The notes under the pieces are model-generated. The model was not told where the DNA came from, did not search any database, and saw only the letters and a program-made list of their open reading frames with translations. From SIG299 sp045531955 (GTDB taxonomy: Bacteria > Bacillota > Clostridia > Lachnospirales > Lachnospiraceae), in assembly GCA_045531955.1 (NCBI GenBank), contig JAZSFC010000041.1:1-64000 (forward strand): a stretch of DNA of 64,000 bases, given 5' to 3'. Position numbers and translations under genes: made by a program. This document shows positions 8,896 through 16,690 of the stretch, one piece after another; position 1 is the first letter of the stretch; every line of letters begins with the position of its first letter.

Positions 8896-9107
8896 CAGAT
8901 GAATCCTCCGTATTTCTCAAGGAAATCTTTTTTCCGCTGTATCATTTCATCGATACGCTCCACGTAATCCTTTACACTTTTAACATTTTCCACCCGCTCC
9001 AGACGATTGGTTCCCGCAAAATTAAATTTTGTAGAGCCGCCGCTGCCGAGAGCTAAAATGGTATGATGTTCTTCCAAACTCACACAGCGCTCACACTTTA
9101 TCCCGTA
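8895..9107 (-). pseudogene. hemZ: 3' end of a hemZ-like gene, cut by the integrative element
   Basis: The frame encodes the last 65-70 residues of a HemZ-type coproporphyrinogen dehydrogenase (radical SAM family): TILALGSGGSTKF, then NRLERVENVKSV and YVERIDEMIQRKKDFLEKYGG. The radical-SAM core is missing. The homology runs up to an in-frame stop at 9108-9110, immediately beside element DNA. A GTG at 9081-9083 could start a 62-residue peptide, but this is more likely an internal valine. The 5' part of the gene is not found in the window. Assignment is from recalled C-terminal similarity. Confidence 0.7.
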
Positions 9108-9230
9108 TTACTCTGTATTATTGAAGTTTTGACCTTTATCGTCCAAACTAAAACAGCGTATTATTGGGTATTATTCCTTTATGATTGATGTACATTTGAT
9201 GTACACACACATATTTTGATGTACTCAAAG
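9084..9230. other. Left attachment region with integrase/excisionase-type repeats
   Basis: Between the hemZ remnant and the integrase stop there is AT-rich DNA with two repeat sets. GTATTA occurs at 9105, 9115, 9158 and 9168, that is two pairs spaced 10 bp. TTGATGTAC occurs at 9185, 9196 and 9216. Such short direct repeats are typical of arm sites bound by tyrosine integrases and their excision factors. The exact crossover point is not determinable from one end. Confidence 0.5.
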
Positions 9231-9262
9231 CCCTAACGGACTCTTCCATACATATTATCTAG

Positions 9263-10501
9263 TTAAAATAAAACCATTTTTTCTGACAAGGCTTCCATAG
9301 ACTGTTTCTTTCTTGCTTCGGAAACCTCTGCATAGATGTTCATTGTTGTACCTATGTCAACATGACCCATTACCGACTGAATAACTTTCAGATTTGACTC
9401 CAGCTCACAGAACCGGGCACAGAAAGTATGTCTAAGGCTGTGACAAGTGAAATTCGGTAACAACATAGCTTCTCTTTTCTTTAATGCTGCATTATGCAAC
9501 TCGGTGTTGTTGTAAGCATCAATTATTCTGCCCAACGCTCTATCTAAATCCGGCTGAATGAATACATTACCGAAGCGATTGAGGAAAATGAAATCTGTAT
9601 AACCATCAATATCAGATTTACAGAACACACCATTTTCTAATTGATACTCCTTAATTTCTTCCAGTGCTTTCCGCACCTCTTTCACTAAAGGAATTTTACG
9701 AATACCAGCTTCTGTCTTTGGTGTTGAAATATAGAGCCTTTTTCCGGTCTTATTCATCTTGCCAGCAAAATACACAACAGCATGATCAACTGTGATGAAC
9801 CCATTTTCAAAATCAATATCGCACCACCTCAATCCACTCAGCTCACCGACTCTGACACCTGTTCCGATAAAAAATGTAAATATCGGCTTCCAATGTGCAT
9901 ATACCGGATGTCCGTCCATGAATTGTAGAAACGCTTTCTGCTGTTCCGGTGTCAGGGCATTTCTCACACCCCGCTTTGCCCCGGTCTGCTTCTTTAGCTG
10001 TCCTAAAACCTTATGTGTCGGATTGGTTCTGATAATACAATCTCTTACCGCCATTTCAAACGCAGGATGTATCTCTCTCTGCAAATGTTCGATTGTTCCA
10101 TAGCTCAAATTATGTTCTTCCATTAAAACCTTGTAGAAGTACAAAATATCCGAATACTTGATGTCCTTAATCTTTCGTTTCCCTATGGTTTGTCTCACAT
10201 GCAAATTGTACTGATATAAATATCCGGCATAGGTACGAGCAGCCAAATCTTTTCTCGTAGCCATATATTTGTCGAATATCTCATTCAAACTCTGGTTCTT
10301 GGCAGTCAGACTGTCTATTCCATCCAATCTGTCTCTCAATACTTCTTCTTCCTTCTGACGAAGTGTAACTAAATCCTTGGCATATATATACTGACGCTTT
10401 CCATACTTATCGTTATATGCGTACTGATACATACCATTTGTGCGAACGGTCTCGCCCTTTCGCAATACTCTACCTTTACTATCCTTTCGTGACTTTGCCA
10501 T
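9263..10501 (-). CDS. int: Tn916-type tyrosine integrase
   Basis: This 412-residue site-specific recombinase should catalyse integration and excision of the element. The N-terminal 75 residues (GRVLRKGETVRTNGMYQYAYND) match the arm-binding domain of Tn916-family integrases. A SAM-like core-binding domain lies at about 75-190. The catalytic domain carries Arg in GTGVRVGELSG, Lys near GKMNKTGKR/TPKTEAG, HSLRHTF, and GHVDIGTTMNIYAEV with the nucleophile Tyr. All five expected residues appear present. Its location directly beside the truncated hemZ-like gene marks the left end of the element. Confidence 0.95.
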   Translation of the reverse strand: MAKSRKDSKGRVLRKGETVRTNGMYQYAYNDKYGKRQYIYAKDLVTLRQKEEEVLRDRLDGIDSLTAKNQSLNEIFDKYMATRKDLAARTYAGYLYQYNLHVRQTIGKRKIKDIKYSDILYFYKVLMEEHNLSYGTIEHLQREIHPAFEMAVRDCIIRTNPTHKVLGQLKKQTGAKRGVRNALTPEQQKAFLQFMDGHPVYAHWKPIFTFFIGTGVRVGELSGLRWCDIDFENGFITVDHAVVYFAGKMNKTGKRLYISTPKTEAGIRKIPLVKEVRKALEEIKEYQLENGVFCKSDIDGYTDFIFLNRFGNVFIQPDLDRALGRIIDAYNNTELHNAALKKREAMLLPNFTCHSLRHTFCARFCELESNLKVIQSVMGHVDIGTTMNIYAEVSEARKKQSMEALSEKMVLF

Positions 10502-10540
10502 GTGTCTGCTCCTTTCTTTTGGAAAGAAGAGAACTACACC

Positions 10541-10711
10541 TTATTTTTGAGTCTTATACAATAATTCAACTCCTTTTTTAATGGTTTCCGTTATAGTCTG
10601 TTGATGCTTTTCAGAATAATCCCTCAGCTTAATGTATTCCTCATCAGACATTCTTGTTGTCACAATCTTATCTTTAATTACATCTGATTTTGGACGTCCC
10701 ATTTTGCTCAT
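10541..10711 (-). CDS. Small ribbon-helix-helix (CopG-like) protein
   Basis: A 56-residue basic protein, MSKMGRPKSDVIKDK onward, with the pattern of a ribbon-helix-helix repressor: a beta strand (KIVTTRM), then SDEEYIKLRDYSEKH and a second helix ITETIKKGVELLY. The ATG at 10711 has AAAGGAG 7 bp upstream. It lies between xis and int on the same strand and is preceded by a consensus promoter overlapped by two 16-bp direct repeats, so autoregulation and control of int are likely. The precise role is not known to me. Confidence 0.75.
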   Translation of the reverse strand: MSKMGRPKSDVIKDKIVTTRMSDEEYIKLRDYSEKHQQTITETIKKGVELLYKTQK

Positions 10712-10740
10712 CGGCATTCTCCTTTCTATCATCTACAGAC

Positions 10741-10786
10741 ATTATACTTTTTGTAATACGAAATGTCAACTACTTTTTGTAATACG
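10741..10786 (-). promoter_or_regulatory. Consensus promoter with two 16-bp operator-like repeats
   Basis: The minus strand reads TTGACA (10764-10769), a 17-bp spacer and TATAAT (10741-10746), both perfect hexamers. The 16-bp sequence TACTTTTTGTAATACG occurs at 10745-10760, filling the spacer, and again at 10771-10786, just upstream of the -35. The arrangement is that of a repressed promoter, probably bound by the ribbon-helix-helix protein it drives. Confidence 0.75.
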
Positions 10787-10824
10787 CATATATTTTTAAT
10801 AGATATAGTTCTCTCCCACCCACT

Positions 10825-11022
10825 TTATTCTGCCGGAAGTCTAAATGCTTCTAAGTATCTGTCAAGGACTTCACAGTCAACTATAACTGCTTTCCCAACC
10901 TTGCAGACAGCTCCGGCTTCCTTTGCCCATTTCTCAAAAGTGGACTGACACACATCATAAATCTCTGCTCCCGTTTTGTATCTCACAAAACGCTTTTTTT
11001 CTTTCTGTCCTAAACTCATCAT
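10825..11022 (-). CDS. xis: Excisionase-like DNA-binding protein
   Basis: A 65-residue protein with a winged-helix/MerR-like excisionase fold: FVRYKTGAEIYDVCQSTFEKWAKEAGAVCKVGKAVIVDCEVLDRYLEAF. It resembles the small excision-directing proteins next to Tn916-type integrases. Two adjacent ATG codons (11022 and 11019) follow AAAGGGTGAA, and either may be used. Family assignment is good; function in excision is from gene context. Confidence 0.75.
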   Translation of the reverse strand: MMSLGQKEKKRFVRYKTGAEIYDVCQSTFEKWAKEAGAVCKVGKAVIVDCEVLDRYLEAFRLPAE

Positions 11023-11064
11023 TTCACCCTTTCTCGGTGAATATATTTTATCCACCGATGACAA

Positions 11065-11393
11065 CCGACAATCTCTTGCAAGCTCTCATAGGCAGACAAA
11101 ATATTGCAATACAGGTGGCAGTTCAGTACGCTGCCCACATCGGTCTTGCACCGTCAACAAAATTGACCGGATTGCTCCGGAAGTATCATTATTATAGATA
11201 TGCTTCATCGCCCTGTGTAACTGCTACACATTTTGCCAAGTTCTTCTCGCTCCATACCTTAACTTCAATACCGCAGTATTTCTTCGTGTTCACTCTATCA
11301 AAGAGCAGATATATCATGGCGAACCTGCCTAGTGGCTCTGCACACCCTCATGTCCTGTATGCAAAAAATATTCAATTATCAAGGTACAAACTT
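11065..11393. other. Intergenic stretch without a supported gene
   Basis: Open frames here lack ribosome sites and recognisable domains. The DNA lies upstream of the excisionase-like gene and downstream of the helix-turn-helix gene on the minus strand. I see no clear promoter or terminator in it. Confidence 0.4.
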
Positions 11394-11500
11394 TTGGATA
11401 AATCATAATTGGACTTGTCAGCCCAAAAAGCACATAAGACACCTTCGGCTGCTATCAACCGACATTTGAAAAATTATGTGCTTTACAAGAATGACAAGTG
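11394..11500 (+). ncRNA. Structured repeat element A (candidate small RNA)
   Basis: The segment begins with TTGGATAAATCATAA, a 15-mer repeated exactly at 12477. It contains a long-range stem: ACTTGTCA (11413-11420) with TGACAAGT (11492-11499), and AGCACATAA (11429-11437) with TTATGTGCT (11474-11482). The apical part shares AAGACACC and CTGCTATC/T with the element at 12477-12570. No open frame is convincing. It is probably a non-coding RNA or a DNA-structured site; strand is assigned by analogy with the second copy. Confidence 0.45.
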
Positions 11501-11541
11501 TTGTAGTAGGATTGAAATCGAAAGCATTTCTGTTTCCTGTG

Positions 11542-11781
11542 TTATGTATCAAATTTCTGAATGGCTTTATATAAAACTACCCGAACCTCCTGCTTCATAT
11601 CGTCCAAAGGCATATATGAAATATTGACTCCCTTTCTCCGTGAAATATATTTGAACTTGGCATGAATAAGTCTGTCATAAAAGTCCAGCACTTCTTGTAC
11701 CGCCTTCTCATTTCCTTCTATCGCACTCAGGATAACCTCCGGCGAAATCAGTTCATCGTCCTTATCATTCTTCTTTTCCAT
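11542..11781 (-). CDS. Conjugative-element helix-turn-helix protein
   Basis: A 79-residue protein resembling the HTH_16-type proteins of Tn916-like elements: SPEVILSAIEGNEKAVQEVLDFYDRLIHA, then YMPLDDMKQEVRVVLYKAIQKF. The ATG at 11781 was chosen because AAGGAGG lies 9 bp upstream. The gene start overlaps the sigma-factor gene by 17 bp, which implies translational coupling. These pairs regulate transfer functions in related elements; here that is inferred from neighbours. Confidence 0.75.
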   Translation of the reverse strand: MEKKNDKDDELISPEVILSAIEGNEKAVQEVLDFYDRLIHAKFKYISRRKGVNISYMPLDDMKQEVRVVLYKAIQKFDT

Positions 11782-12202
11782 TCTGACGAACCTCCTTCCG
11801 TAAGGAGCTGAGTGCTTCATATTTATAATCTGTCACTGTTTTCTTTGACACATTTAACTGTGTCGCAATTTCTCCTATCGAATATTCCAATACCACAGCC
11901 AACAACAGAGCAATACGTTTCCTCTCCGGTATTTTCATAATGGCTTTTGCCAGTTGGCTACTTTCCAGATAAATACTTTCCTCCCCAACCTTGATTTCTA
12001 TTTTTTCAGAAAGGTATTCATCGGTCACAGTCTGTAACTGTTCCATTTCTTCATCCATCGCCATTACTTCATACTTTTGACAATACCGCAGATAATTCCT
12101 GATTTGATTTTTTACACTGTTATCAATAATCTTCTTGCAGTAGCAATCAAACCTGTGCTGTATGCTCTCCAGCTCGCCATGCGTAAAATCCTCTGTTTTC
12201 AT
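11765..12202 (-). CDS. Sigma-70-like factor of integrative element
   Basis: A 145-residue protein whose C-terminal half is a sigma region 4 helix-turn-helix (KIPERKRIALLLAVVLEYSIGEIATQLNVSKKTVTDYKYEALSSLRKE). The N-terminal half, with CKKIIDNSVKNQIRNYLR, corresponds to the start of region 2-like helices in the Tn916 Orf7 and clostridial element sigma-like family. The start at the second Met (12202) follows a purine-rich GGAAAGGAAGAGG. It likely activates element promoters together with the overlapping downstream gene. Confidence 0.8.
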   Translation of the reverse strand: MKTEDFTHGELESIQHRFDCYCKKIIDNSVKNQIRNYLRYCQKYEVMAMDEEMEQLQTVTDEYLSEKIEIKVGEESIYLESSQLAKAIMKIPERKRIALLLAVVLEYSIGEIATQLNVSKKTVTDYKYEALSSLRKEVRQNGKEE

Positions 12203-12442
12203 CCTCTTCCTTTCCACAGAGATGACTTCGATTAATCCCTACATATCGACAACAACACCAGAGGGGAAGTAAATATCGGTACACAATTAAATTTTTTTGC
12301 AAATAAATTTTCTGTAATAAAAAACACCTAACGAACCACCCGGCTCATCAGATGCCCTCATACGCAATTTTACTTGGCTCCCCTTCTAACCAATCCCCTT
12401 GTACACTCCATAACATTCCTTATACCTCCAGCTTTATTTCGA

Positions 12443-12570
12443 TTGACTATTCCTCCTCTCCTTGGTAGAATTAACATTGGATAAATCATAAAATTCTATA
12501 TTAAGACACCAAACTGCTATTGATTTTTAGCGGACTCTTTCGTCTGCTGAAATTTATAGCAGTTTTTTTG
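12443..12570 (+). ncRNA. Candidate small RNA with promoter and terminator (element B)
   Basis: TTGACT (12443-12448), 17 bp and TAGAAT (12466-12471) form a promoter. About 6 bp later comes the 15-mer TTGGATAAATCATAA shared with element A. The end is a compound hairpin: AACTGCTAT (12512-12520) with ATAGCAGTT (12556-12564), enclosing AGCGGAC/GTCTGCT, then a run of seven T. A transcript of roughly 90 nt is predicted. It lies in the divergent gap between the regulatory and mob operons, so a role in control of transfer or maintenance is plausible. Confidence 0.55.
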
Positions 12571-12619
12571 TTCCAATGCTCTTGTCACAAAAACAAAACA
12601 TATCTTGGGGCAGATATGC

Positions 12620-12870
12620 CCGTATGAGTTTTAAGACGGTTGCCTAAGCAACCAAAACTCCAATACCACCCTACCGGGTGGCATTGCCGGAGCAAGGCTC
12701 CGCCTTCCTCCTCAGAAACATAGCAAGCACTGCCTGTGTTCCCACACAGGCGACAAAACACTCATTTTCTCCAAAGTGGAAAATGAATGTTTCTTGCTTG
12801 CAATGGGCATATCCCCCTGACCCCCTAATTCGTGTCTGCTCCAATTTCCACGCTAGCGAAATTGGACAGA
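12620..12870. other. Hairpin cluster upstream of mob genes, candidate oriT
   Basis: Six inverted repeats follow one another. GAGTTTT (12626) pairs with AAAACTC (12654), enclosing GGTTGC/GCAACC. CCACCC pairs with GGGTGG (12666-12681). CGGAGC pairs with GCTCCG (12688-12702). GCCTGTGT pairs with ACACAGGC (12732-12751). TCATTTTC pairs with GAAAATGA (12762-12786). CCAATTTC pairs with GAAATTGG (12841-12865). The position just before mobC and the relaxase gene is the usual place of oriT in MOBP systems. The nic site is not identified. The rest of the gene-free stretch (12217-12928) holds the candidate small RNA described at 12443. Confidence 0.5.
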
Positions 12871-12928
12871 ACACTCACAAAAACATAACGCCGGATACGG
12901 CACAAATTTTATAAAGGAGCTGTATAAA

Positions 12929-13270
12929 ATGAGTAACCGAACACGCACAAACGAATTGAAATTCTTTTTAAGCGATGACGAGCAATATATCCTCAACCGG
13001 AAATATGAACAATCCGGCATGAGGAGTAAATCTGCCTTTATCCGTCGGCTTATCCTTTACGGATATGTGTATGACGTGGACTATTCACATCTTCGTGAAT
13101 GCAACACTATCCTTGCAAGAATAAGTAATAACATAAACCAGATAACCAAGCGGGCAAATGCTACCGGGCATCTCTATGACGATGACATTAAGGAACTAAA
13201 GGAGCTGATGAATAAAATATGGGATACACAAAAATCCATGCTATCAAAGCAACCGTCAATAAAGCAGTAG
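12929..13270 (+). CDS. mobC: MobC-family relaxosome protein
   Basis: A 113-residue ribbon-helix-helix-type accessory protein that helps the relaxase open oriT. It shows the expected FFLSDDEQYILNRKYEQSG, MRSKSAFIRRLILYG and the C-terminal helix ECNTILARISNNINQITKRANATG, the conserved MobC signature. AAAGGAG precedes the ATG. The end of the gene overlaps the relaxase start by about 50 bp in another frame, which indicates tight coupling. Confidence 0.9.
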   Translation: MSNRTRTNELKFFLSDDEQYILNRKYEQSGMRSKSAFIRRLILYGYVYDVDYSHLRECNTILARISNNINQITKRANATGHLYDDDIKELKELMNKIWDTQKSMLSKQPSIKQ

Positions 13271-14598
13271 ACTACATCTGCAACCCGGCCAAGACAGATG
13301 AAAGCATCCTGATCTCAGCTTATGGTTGCAGTCCCGAAACCGCAGCTTATGACTTCAAATTCGCTTTATCTAAAACAAGCCAATCAGACGAAAATAAAGC
13401 CTTTCATCTGATACAGGCTTTTGCTCCCGGAGAGGTAAGCTACGAAGAAGCTCACCGCATCGGAATGGAGCTTGCCGACAAATTGCTTGAGGGTAAGTAT
13501 TCCTATATCGTTGCCACGCACATAGACAAAGGTCATGTACATAATCACATTATTTTCTGTGCAGCCGATAACATCGAACACAAAAAATATCACGATTGTA
13601 AAAAGTCCTACTATAATATTAGACACTTAAGTGATGAACTTTGCCGGGAGCATGGTCTGTATGTCATACCTGAAACAAATCAAAAAGGAAAATCATATAA
13701 AGAATGGTTAGAAGATAAGAAGGGAACTTCATCAAAATCAAAGCTCAAAGCTGATATTAACGAAGCCATTAAACAGGCAAATTCCTATGATGAGTTTATT
13801 TCACTCATTCAGAATAAAGGTTATGAGGTTGAAAATTCTGACTTCAATTCCTCCGGAAAATACATCAAATTCCGTCCTCATGGAGCTGAGCGATTTATCC
13901 GTGGCAGTGAGCGAACTCTTGGCAAGGATTTCACAAGAGAACGTATCCGAGAACGCATCGAGCAGAAGCCAAGGGAACGTACTTATAAAATGCTCCGTTC
14001 TGCCGGAATGCGAAAACTGGTTGATACCTCTGCTGACGAAAAATTTGCTCAAAGTCCCGGCTTGCAAAAATGGGCGAACAAACAAAATCTGAAAGTTGCT
14101 GCCAGAGCCTATGCAGCCTTAAATGAAAAAGGCTTTCACTTCATGGAAGAATTGGAAGAACAGATTTCTATACTCTCTCATCAATCCACTTCTTTCCGAA
14201 GCGATACCGTTGCTCTGGAGAAGCAAATGCGTGAACAGGCTCTTATTCTCAAATATGCCGAGCAGTATGCAGAGAACCGACCATACCACATGAAGTATTA
14301 TAAGGCAAAGCACAAGGACGCTGTTTTCCGCAAGTATGAGTCCCAGCTCATTCTTTACGATGCTGCAAAAGAGATGCTAAAAAAAGCCGGACTCAATCCT
14401 GCCAAAGTCAATCCCGACGAGGTACGAGCCGAGTATCAATCCCTTGCCAAAGACCGTAATGCTCTATCGGCAAAATACAAATCTTCCGAAGCCAAGCTGA
14501 AGGAACTGCAACAGCTCCGGGACACTATCACACAGTATATAGACGCTCCGGAACAGGCTCAAACTGTGCAGAAGCAGAAACAGCAGGATATTCTATAA
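13219..14598 (+). CDS. mobA: MOBP-type relaxase (MobA/VirD2-like)
   Basis: The 459-residue protein should nick oriT and pilot the transferred strand. The relaxase domain occupies residues 1 to about 250: the conserved N-terminal MGYTKIHAIKATVNKAVDYI with its candidate catalytic Tyr, the AFHLIQAFAPGEV motif, and the metal-binding motif HVHNHIIF. Residues 280-459 are basic and coiled-coil-like, as in other element relaxases. No type IV secretion genes are seen, so in this window the element looks mobilizable rather than self-transmissible. A bidirectional terminator follows. Confidence 0.93.
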   Translation: MGYTKIHAIKATVNKAVDYICNPAKTDESILISAYGCSPETAAYDFKFALSKTSQSDENKAFHLIQAFAPGEVSYEEAHRIGMELADKLLEGKYSYIVATHIDKGHVHNHIIFCAADNIEHKKYHDCKKSYYNIRHLSDELCREHGLYVIPETNQKGKSYKEWLEDKKGTSSKSKLKADINEAIKQANSYDEFISLIQNKGYEVENSDFNSSGKYIKFRPHGAERFIRGSERTLGKDFTRERIRERIEQKPRERTYKMLRSAGMRKLVDTSADEKFAQSPGLQKWANKQNLKVAARAYAALNEKGFHFMEELEEQISILSHQSTSFRSDTVALEKQMREQALILKYAEQYAENRPYHMKYYKAKHKDAVFRKYESQLILYDAAKEMLKKAGLNPAKVNPDEVRAEYQSLAKDRNALSAKYKSSEAKLKELQQLRDTITQYIDAPEQAQTVQKQKQQDIL

Positions 14599-14621
14599 TT
14601 TCCCAAATATAGAGCATTTTA

Positions 14622-14651
14622 AAAGCGGCAGAATATAACCTCTGCCGCTTT
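14622..14651. terminator. Bidirectional terminator
   Basis: AAAGCGGCAGA (14622-14632) and TCTGCCGCTTT (14641-14651) form a perfect 11-bp stem between the convergent relaxase and XRE genes. Confidence 0.85.
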
Positions 14652-14663
14652 CTATACTGCCCT

Positions 14664-15338
14664 CTACTCCGCAAATGTATGAGTCGGAACCTTCCACACA
14701 ATGAACTTCCCCAAGTAAATCTCGGATGAAATAACTAGCCTGTTTTTTCCGTCAGAGAAAATATAACCACTGCCCGCCTGCTCCAAAAATTCAAAGCCTT
14801 TGCTGTATGCCACATCATGGAACAGAGCTTCGCACTTTCCACCTTCACGCAGAGAAATGTAAATGGCATTTGTATCATCTACATCTACTTTCACATAATA
14901 ATTGTTCTCGTCAATATCCATTGCTGCCTTCAGATACGGAATAGGATTACCTCTCTGGAAAATGACAGGAGACCACAAATTTGCAATCCAAAGCAAAAGC
15001 ATTACCCCGGCAACAGCAGAAATAATCACTACCCGGCGTTTCCATATAGATGTCTTTTTCTTCAACTCCTTCTCGGAGTAGTTTATAGCTTCCAACACTT
15101 TTGTTTCAACCTCTTTTTCTTCCTCTGCACTCTGCTCTCCAGATATAAGGTCTGTTACCTTCACTTCCAGAATTTCAGATAAAGGCTCCAGCAATGAAAT
15201 GTCCGGCGCACACAATCCACGCTCCCACTTTGATACTGCACGGTCTGTAATGTGCAATTTGTCAGCAAGGTCTTTCTGTGTCATACCTTTTGCCTTGCGT
15301 AACTCTTTGATTAAATTTCCGGTTTTAATATTATCCAT
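14664..15338 (-). CDS. XRE-family regulator with one membrane segment
   Basis: A 224-residue protein. Residues 1-65 form a helix-turn-helix (MTQKDLADKLHITDRAVSKWERG). A charged linker leads to one hydrophobic segment (VVIISAVAGVMLLLWIANL), and about 110 residues follow, presumably outside the membrane. The ATG at 15338 follows GGAGG by 6 bp; the longer reading adds an unsupported MWRCG. Architecture suggests a one-component membrane sensor. Its position at the boundary of the mob module and the membrane-protein cluster suggests it controls the latter. Confidence 0.75.
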   Translation of the reverse strand: MDNIKTGNLIKELRKAKGMTQKDLADKLHITDRAVSKWERGLCAPDISLLEPLSEILEVKVTDLISGEQSAEEEKEVETKVLEAINYSEKELKKKTSIWKRRVVIISAVAGVMLLLWIANLWSPVIFQRGNPIPYLKAAMDIDENNYYVKVDVDDTNAIYISLREGGKCEALFHDVAYSKGFEFLEQAGSGYIFSDGKNRLVISSEIYLGKFIVWKVPTHTFAE

Positions 15339-15477
15339 ACCGCACCTCCACAAGTTTTTTACAAGGAAATTATACTATATCCCACAGAAAATGCACCAAA
15401 CCGCAGGTTGAGTGCATGAAAAAACTGCGAATTTTTCATCGCAGCTCCTCAATCTAGCCAAATAATTGTAAATTGTT

Positions 15478-16122
15478 TTACTCTTGAAGCAAATTCCTCT
15501 TATCAATCGTCAGATTAACCAGCAATGCAGCACATATATAAATTACCAATATGATACACTCCAAAACCACTGTTTGAATGGTAAAGGAACATAAAGTTTT
15601 TAATAAAACTACGACTGCACTTACCACAAATCTGATTGGGAAATACAACCCTAACCAAGCAGAAATCTTATAAAACTTTTTCCGGAACATTTTTGTTTTC
15701 TCTGTTGCCCCGGACGATTTCTTTTGGTATGCGTATTCAAATCCAACAATGGCAGCTATAAATGGAATAAAACTCAATACTGCAAAGAATACATTGTTGA
15801 GGATTACCACAGCCATAAATTGCATTATAAGCATCATGACCTCTAAAACTATTAGGTACATCATGATCTGATTAACATTATCGTTCTTAACTTCCTTGAC
15901 CTTTGGTAGGTCATCATCACTCTCGTAATCATCATTCAAAAGATAATCCGCAGATACTTTAAACAACTTACTAATCTGGAGCAGATTTGATGAGTCCGGT
16001 ACTGCCGTTCCCATCTCCCATCGGGAAATTGCCTGTCTCGATACTTCTAATCTGTCCGCCACTTCTTCTTGTGTATATCCTTCTCTTTTTCTCAACTGTA
16101 CAAGTTTTTCAGCAAATGTCAT
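15478..16122 (-). CDS. XRE-family regulator with multiple membrane helices
   Basis: A 214-residue protein with a helix-turn-helix at 1-65 (YTQEEVADRLEVSRQAISRWEMG) followed by a linker and four predicted membrane helices between about 88 and 205 (MYLIVLEVMMLIMQFMAV, VFFAVLSFIPFIAAIVGF and others). GAGGAGG precedes the ATG. Such proteins are abundant in Lachnospiraceae next to ABC transporters and may sense antimicrobial or envelope stress; that role is inferred only from context. Confidence 0.75.
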   Translation of the reverse strand: MTFAEKLVQLRKREGYTQEEVADRLEVSRQAISRWEMGTAVPDSSNLLQISKLFKVSADYLLNDDYESDDDLPKVKEVKNDNVNQIMMYLIVLEVMMLIMQFMAVVILNNVFFAVLSFIPFIAAIVGFEYAYQKKSSGATEKTKMFRKKFYKISAWLGLYFPIRFVVSAVVVLLKTLCSFTIQTVVLECIILVIYICAALLVNLTIDKRNLLQE

Positions 16123-16256
16123 ACAATCAACCTCCTCTTACTTTTTGTAGCTTAATTGTAATTCTTTTGCCCCAAAAGAGCCACCACATAGACTTTACAA
16201 TCCCGCAACTCAATGTAACATAGGCACTTTTCAGCTAAAAATGCACTTCTTTTATG

Positions 16257-16676
16257 CTATATCTCCGAATTATAGTACCTTCTAATAAGTTCCTCCATAT
16301 CCTTCGCCACCCAGCGTGTCTCATTGTCCTCATGCAACCATATATGAATAGCAGATGTATCAACTATTCCATCCTCACGCACATTATAGCAGTAATAATC
16401 TCCGCATCCATTCCCGGCAAAGAATATGTGACTTTCAATGTCCTCATAACACTCTAACAGATACTCTCGGTTCAAGGATACGCACTCGATAATCTTTTCT
16501 GTTGAAAACAGCAGCCACTTATCACCATTCATTTCAAGTAGTAGTTCCTTTAATTCCTCCGGGAAATTATATCCCACTACTTTCTCTGCTTCTTGTATTT
16601 CTGAAAGTGTAGCAGGCTCTTGAATTTGTATCTTCGCCCTTCCTTCAGAACACTCTAATACTAATTCCTTGTACAT
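16257..16676 (-). CDS. SMI1/KNR4 (SUKH) family protein
   Basis: A 139-residue protein with the SUKH fold signature: PATLSEIQEAEKVVGYNFPEELKELLLEMNGDKW, then a core beta region (IFFAGNGCGDYYCYNV) and IHIWLHEDNETRWVA. SUKH proteins often act as immunity partners of polymorphic toxins. The start at 16676 is placed by AAGGAG 9 bp upstream. No toxin gene is adjacent; the neighbour upstream is a small membrane protein whose stop overlaps the longer alternative start. Immunity to an external toxin is possible. Confidence 0.8.
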   Translation of the reverse strand: MYKELVLECSEGRAKIQIQEPATLSEIQEAEKVVGYNFPEELKELLLEMNGDKWLLFSTEKIIECVSLNREYLLECYEDIESHIFFAGNGCGDYYCYNVREDGIVDTSAIHIWLHEDNETRWVAKDMEELIRRYYNSEI

Positions 16677-16690
16677 ACATCCGTACTCCT

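Noticed and set aside
10923..11408. 161-codon rightward frame as a gene
   Set aside because: It runs antisense through the excisionase-like gene, has no ribosome site and a low-complexity composition unlike its neighbours.
9263..14598. Self-transmissible ICE
   Set aside because: Only relaxase, MobC, integrase and regulators are seen; no coupling protein, VirB4 or other secretion genes occur in the window. Missing parts beyond 64 kb cannot be excluded.
16139..16151. TACTTTTTGTA before the XRE gene as a third copy of the 16-bp element repeat
   Set aside because: Only 11 bases match, there is one copy and no matching promoter geometry; probably chance.
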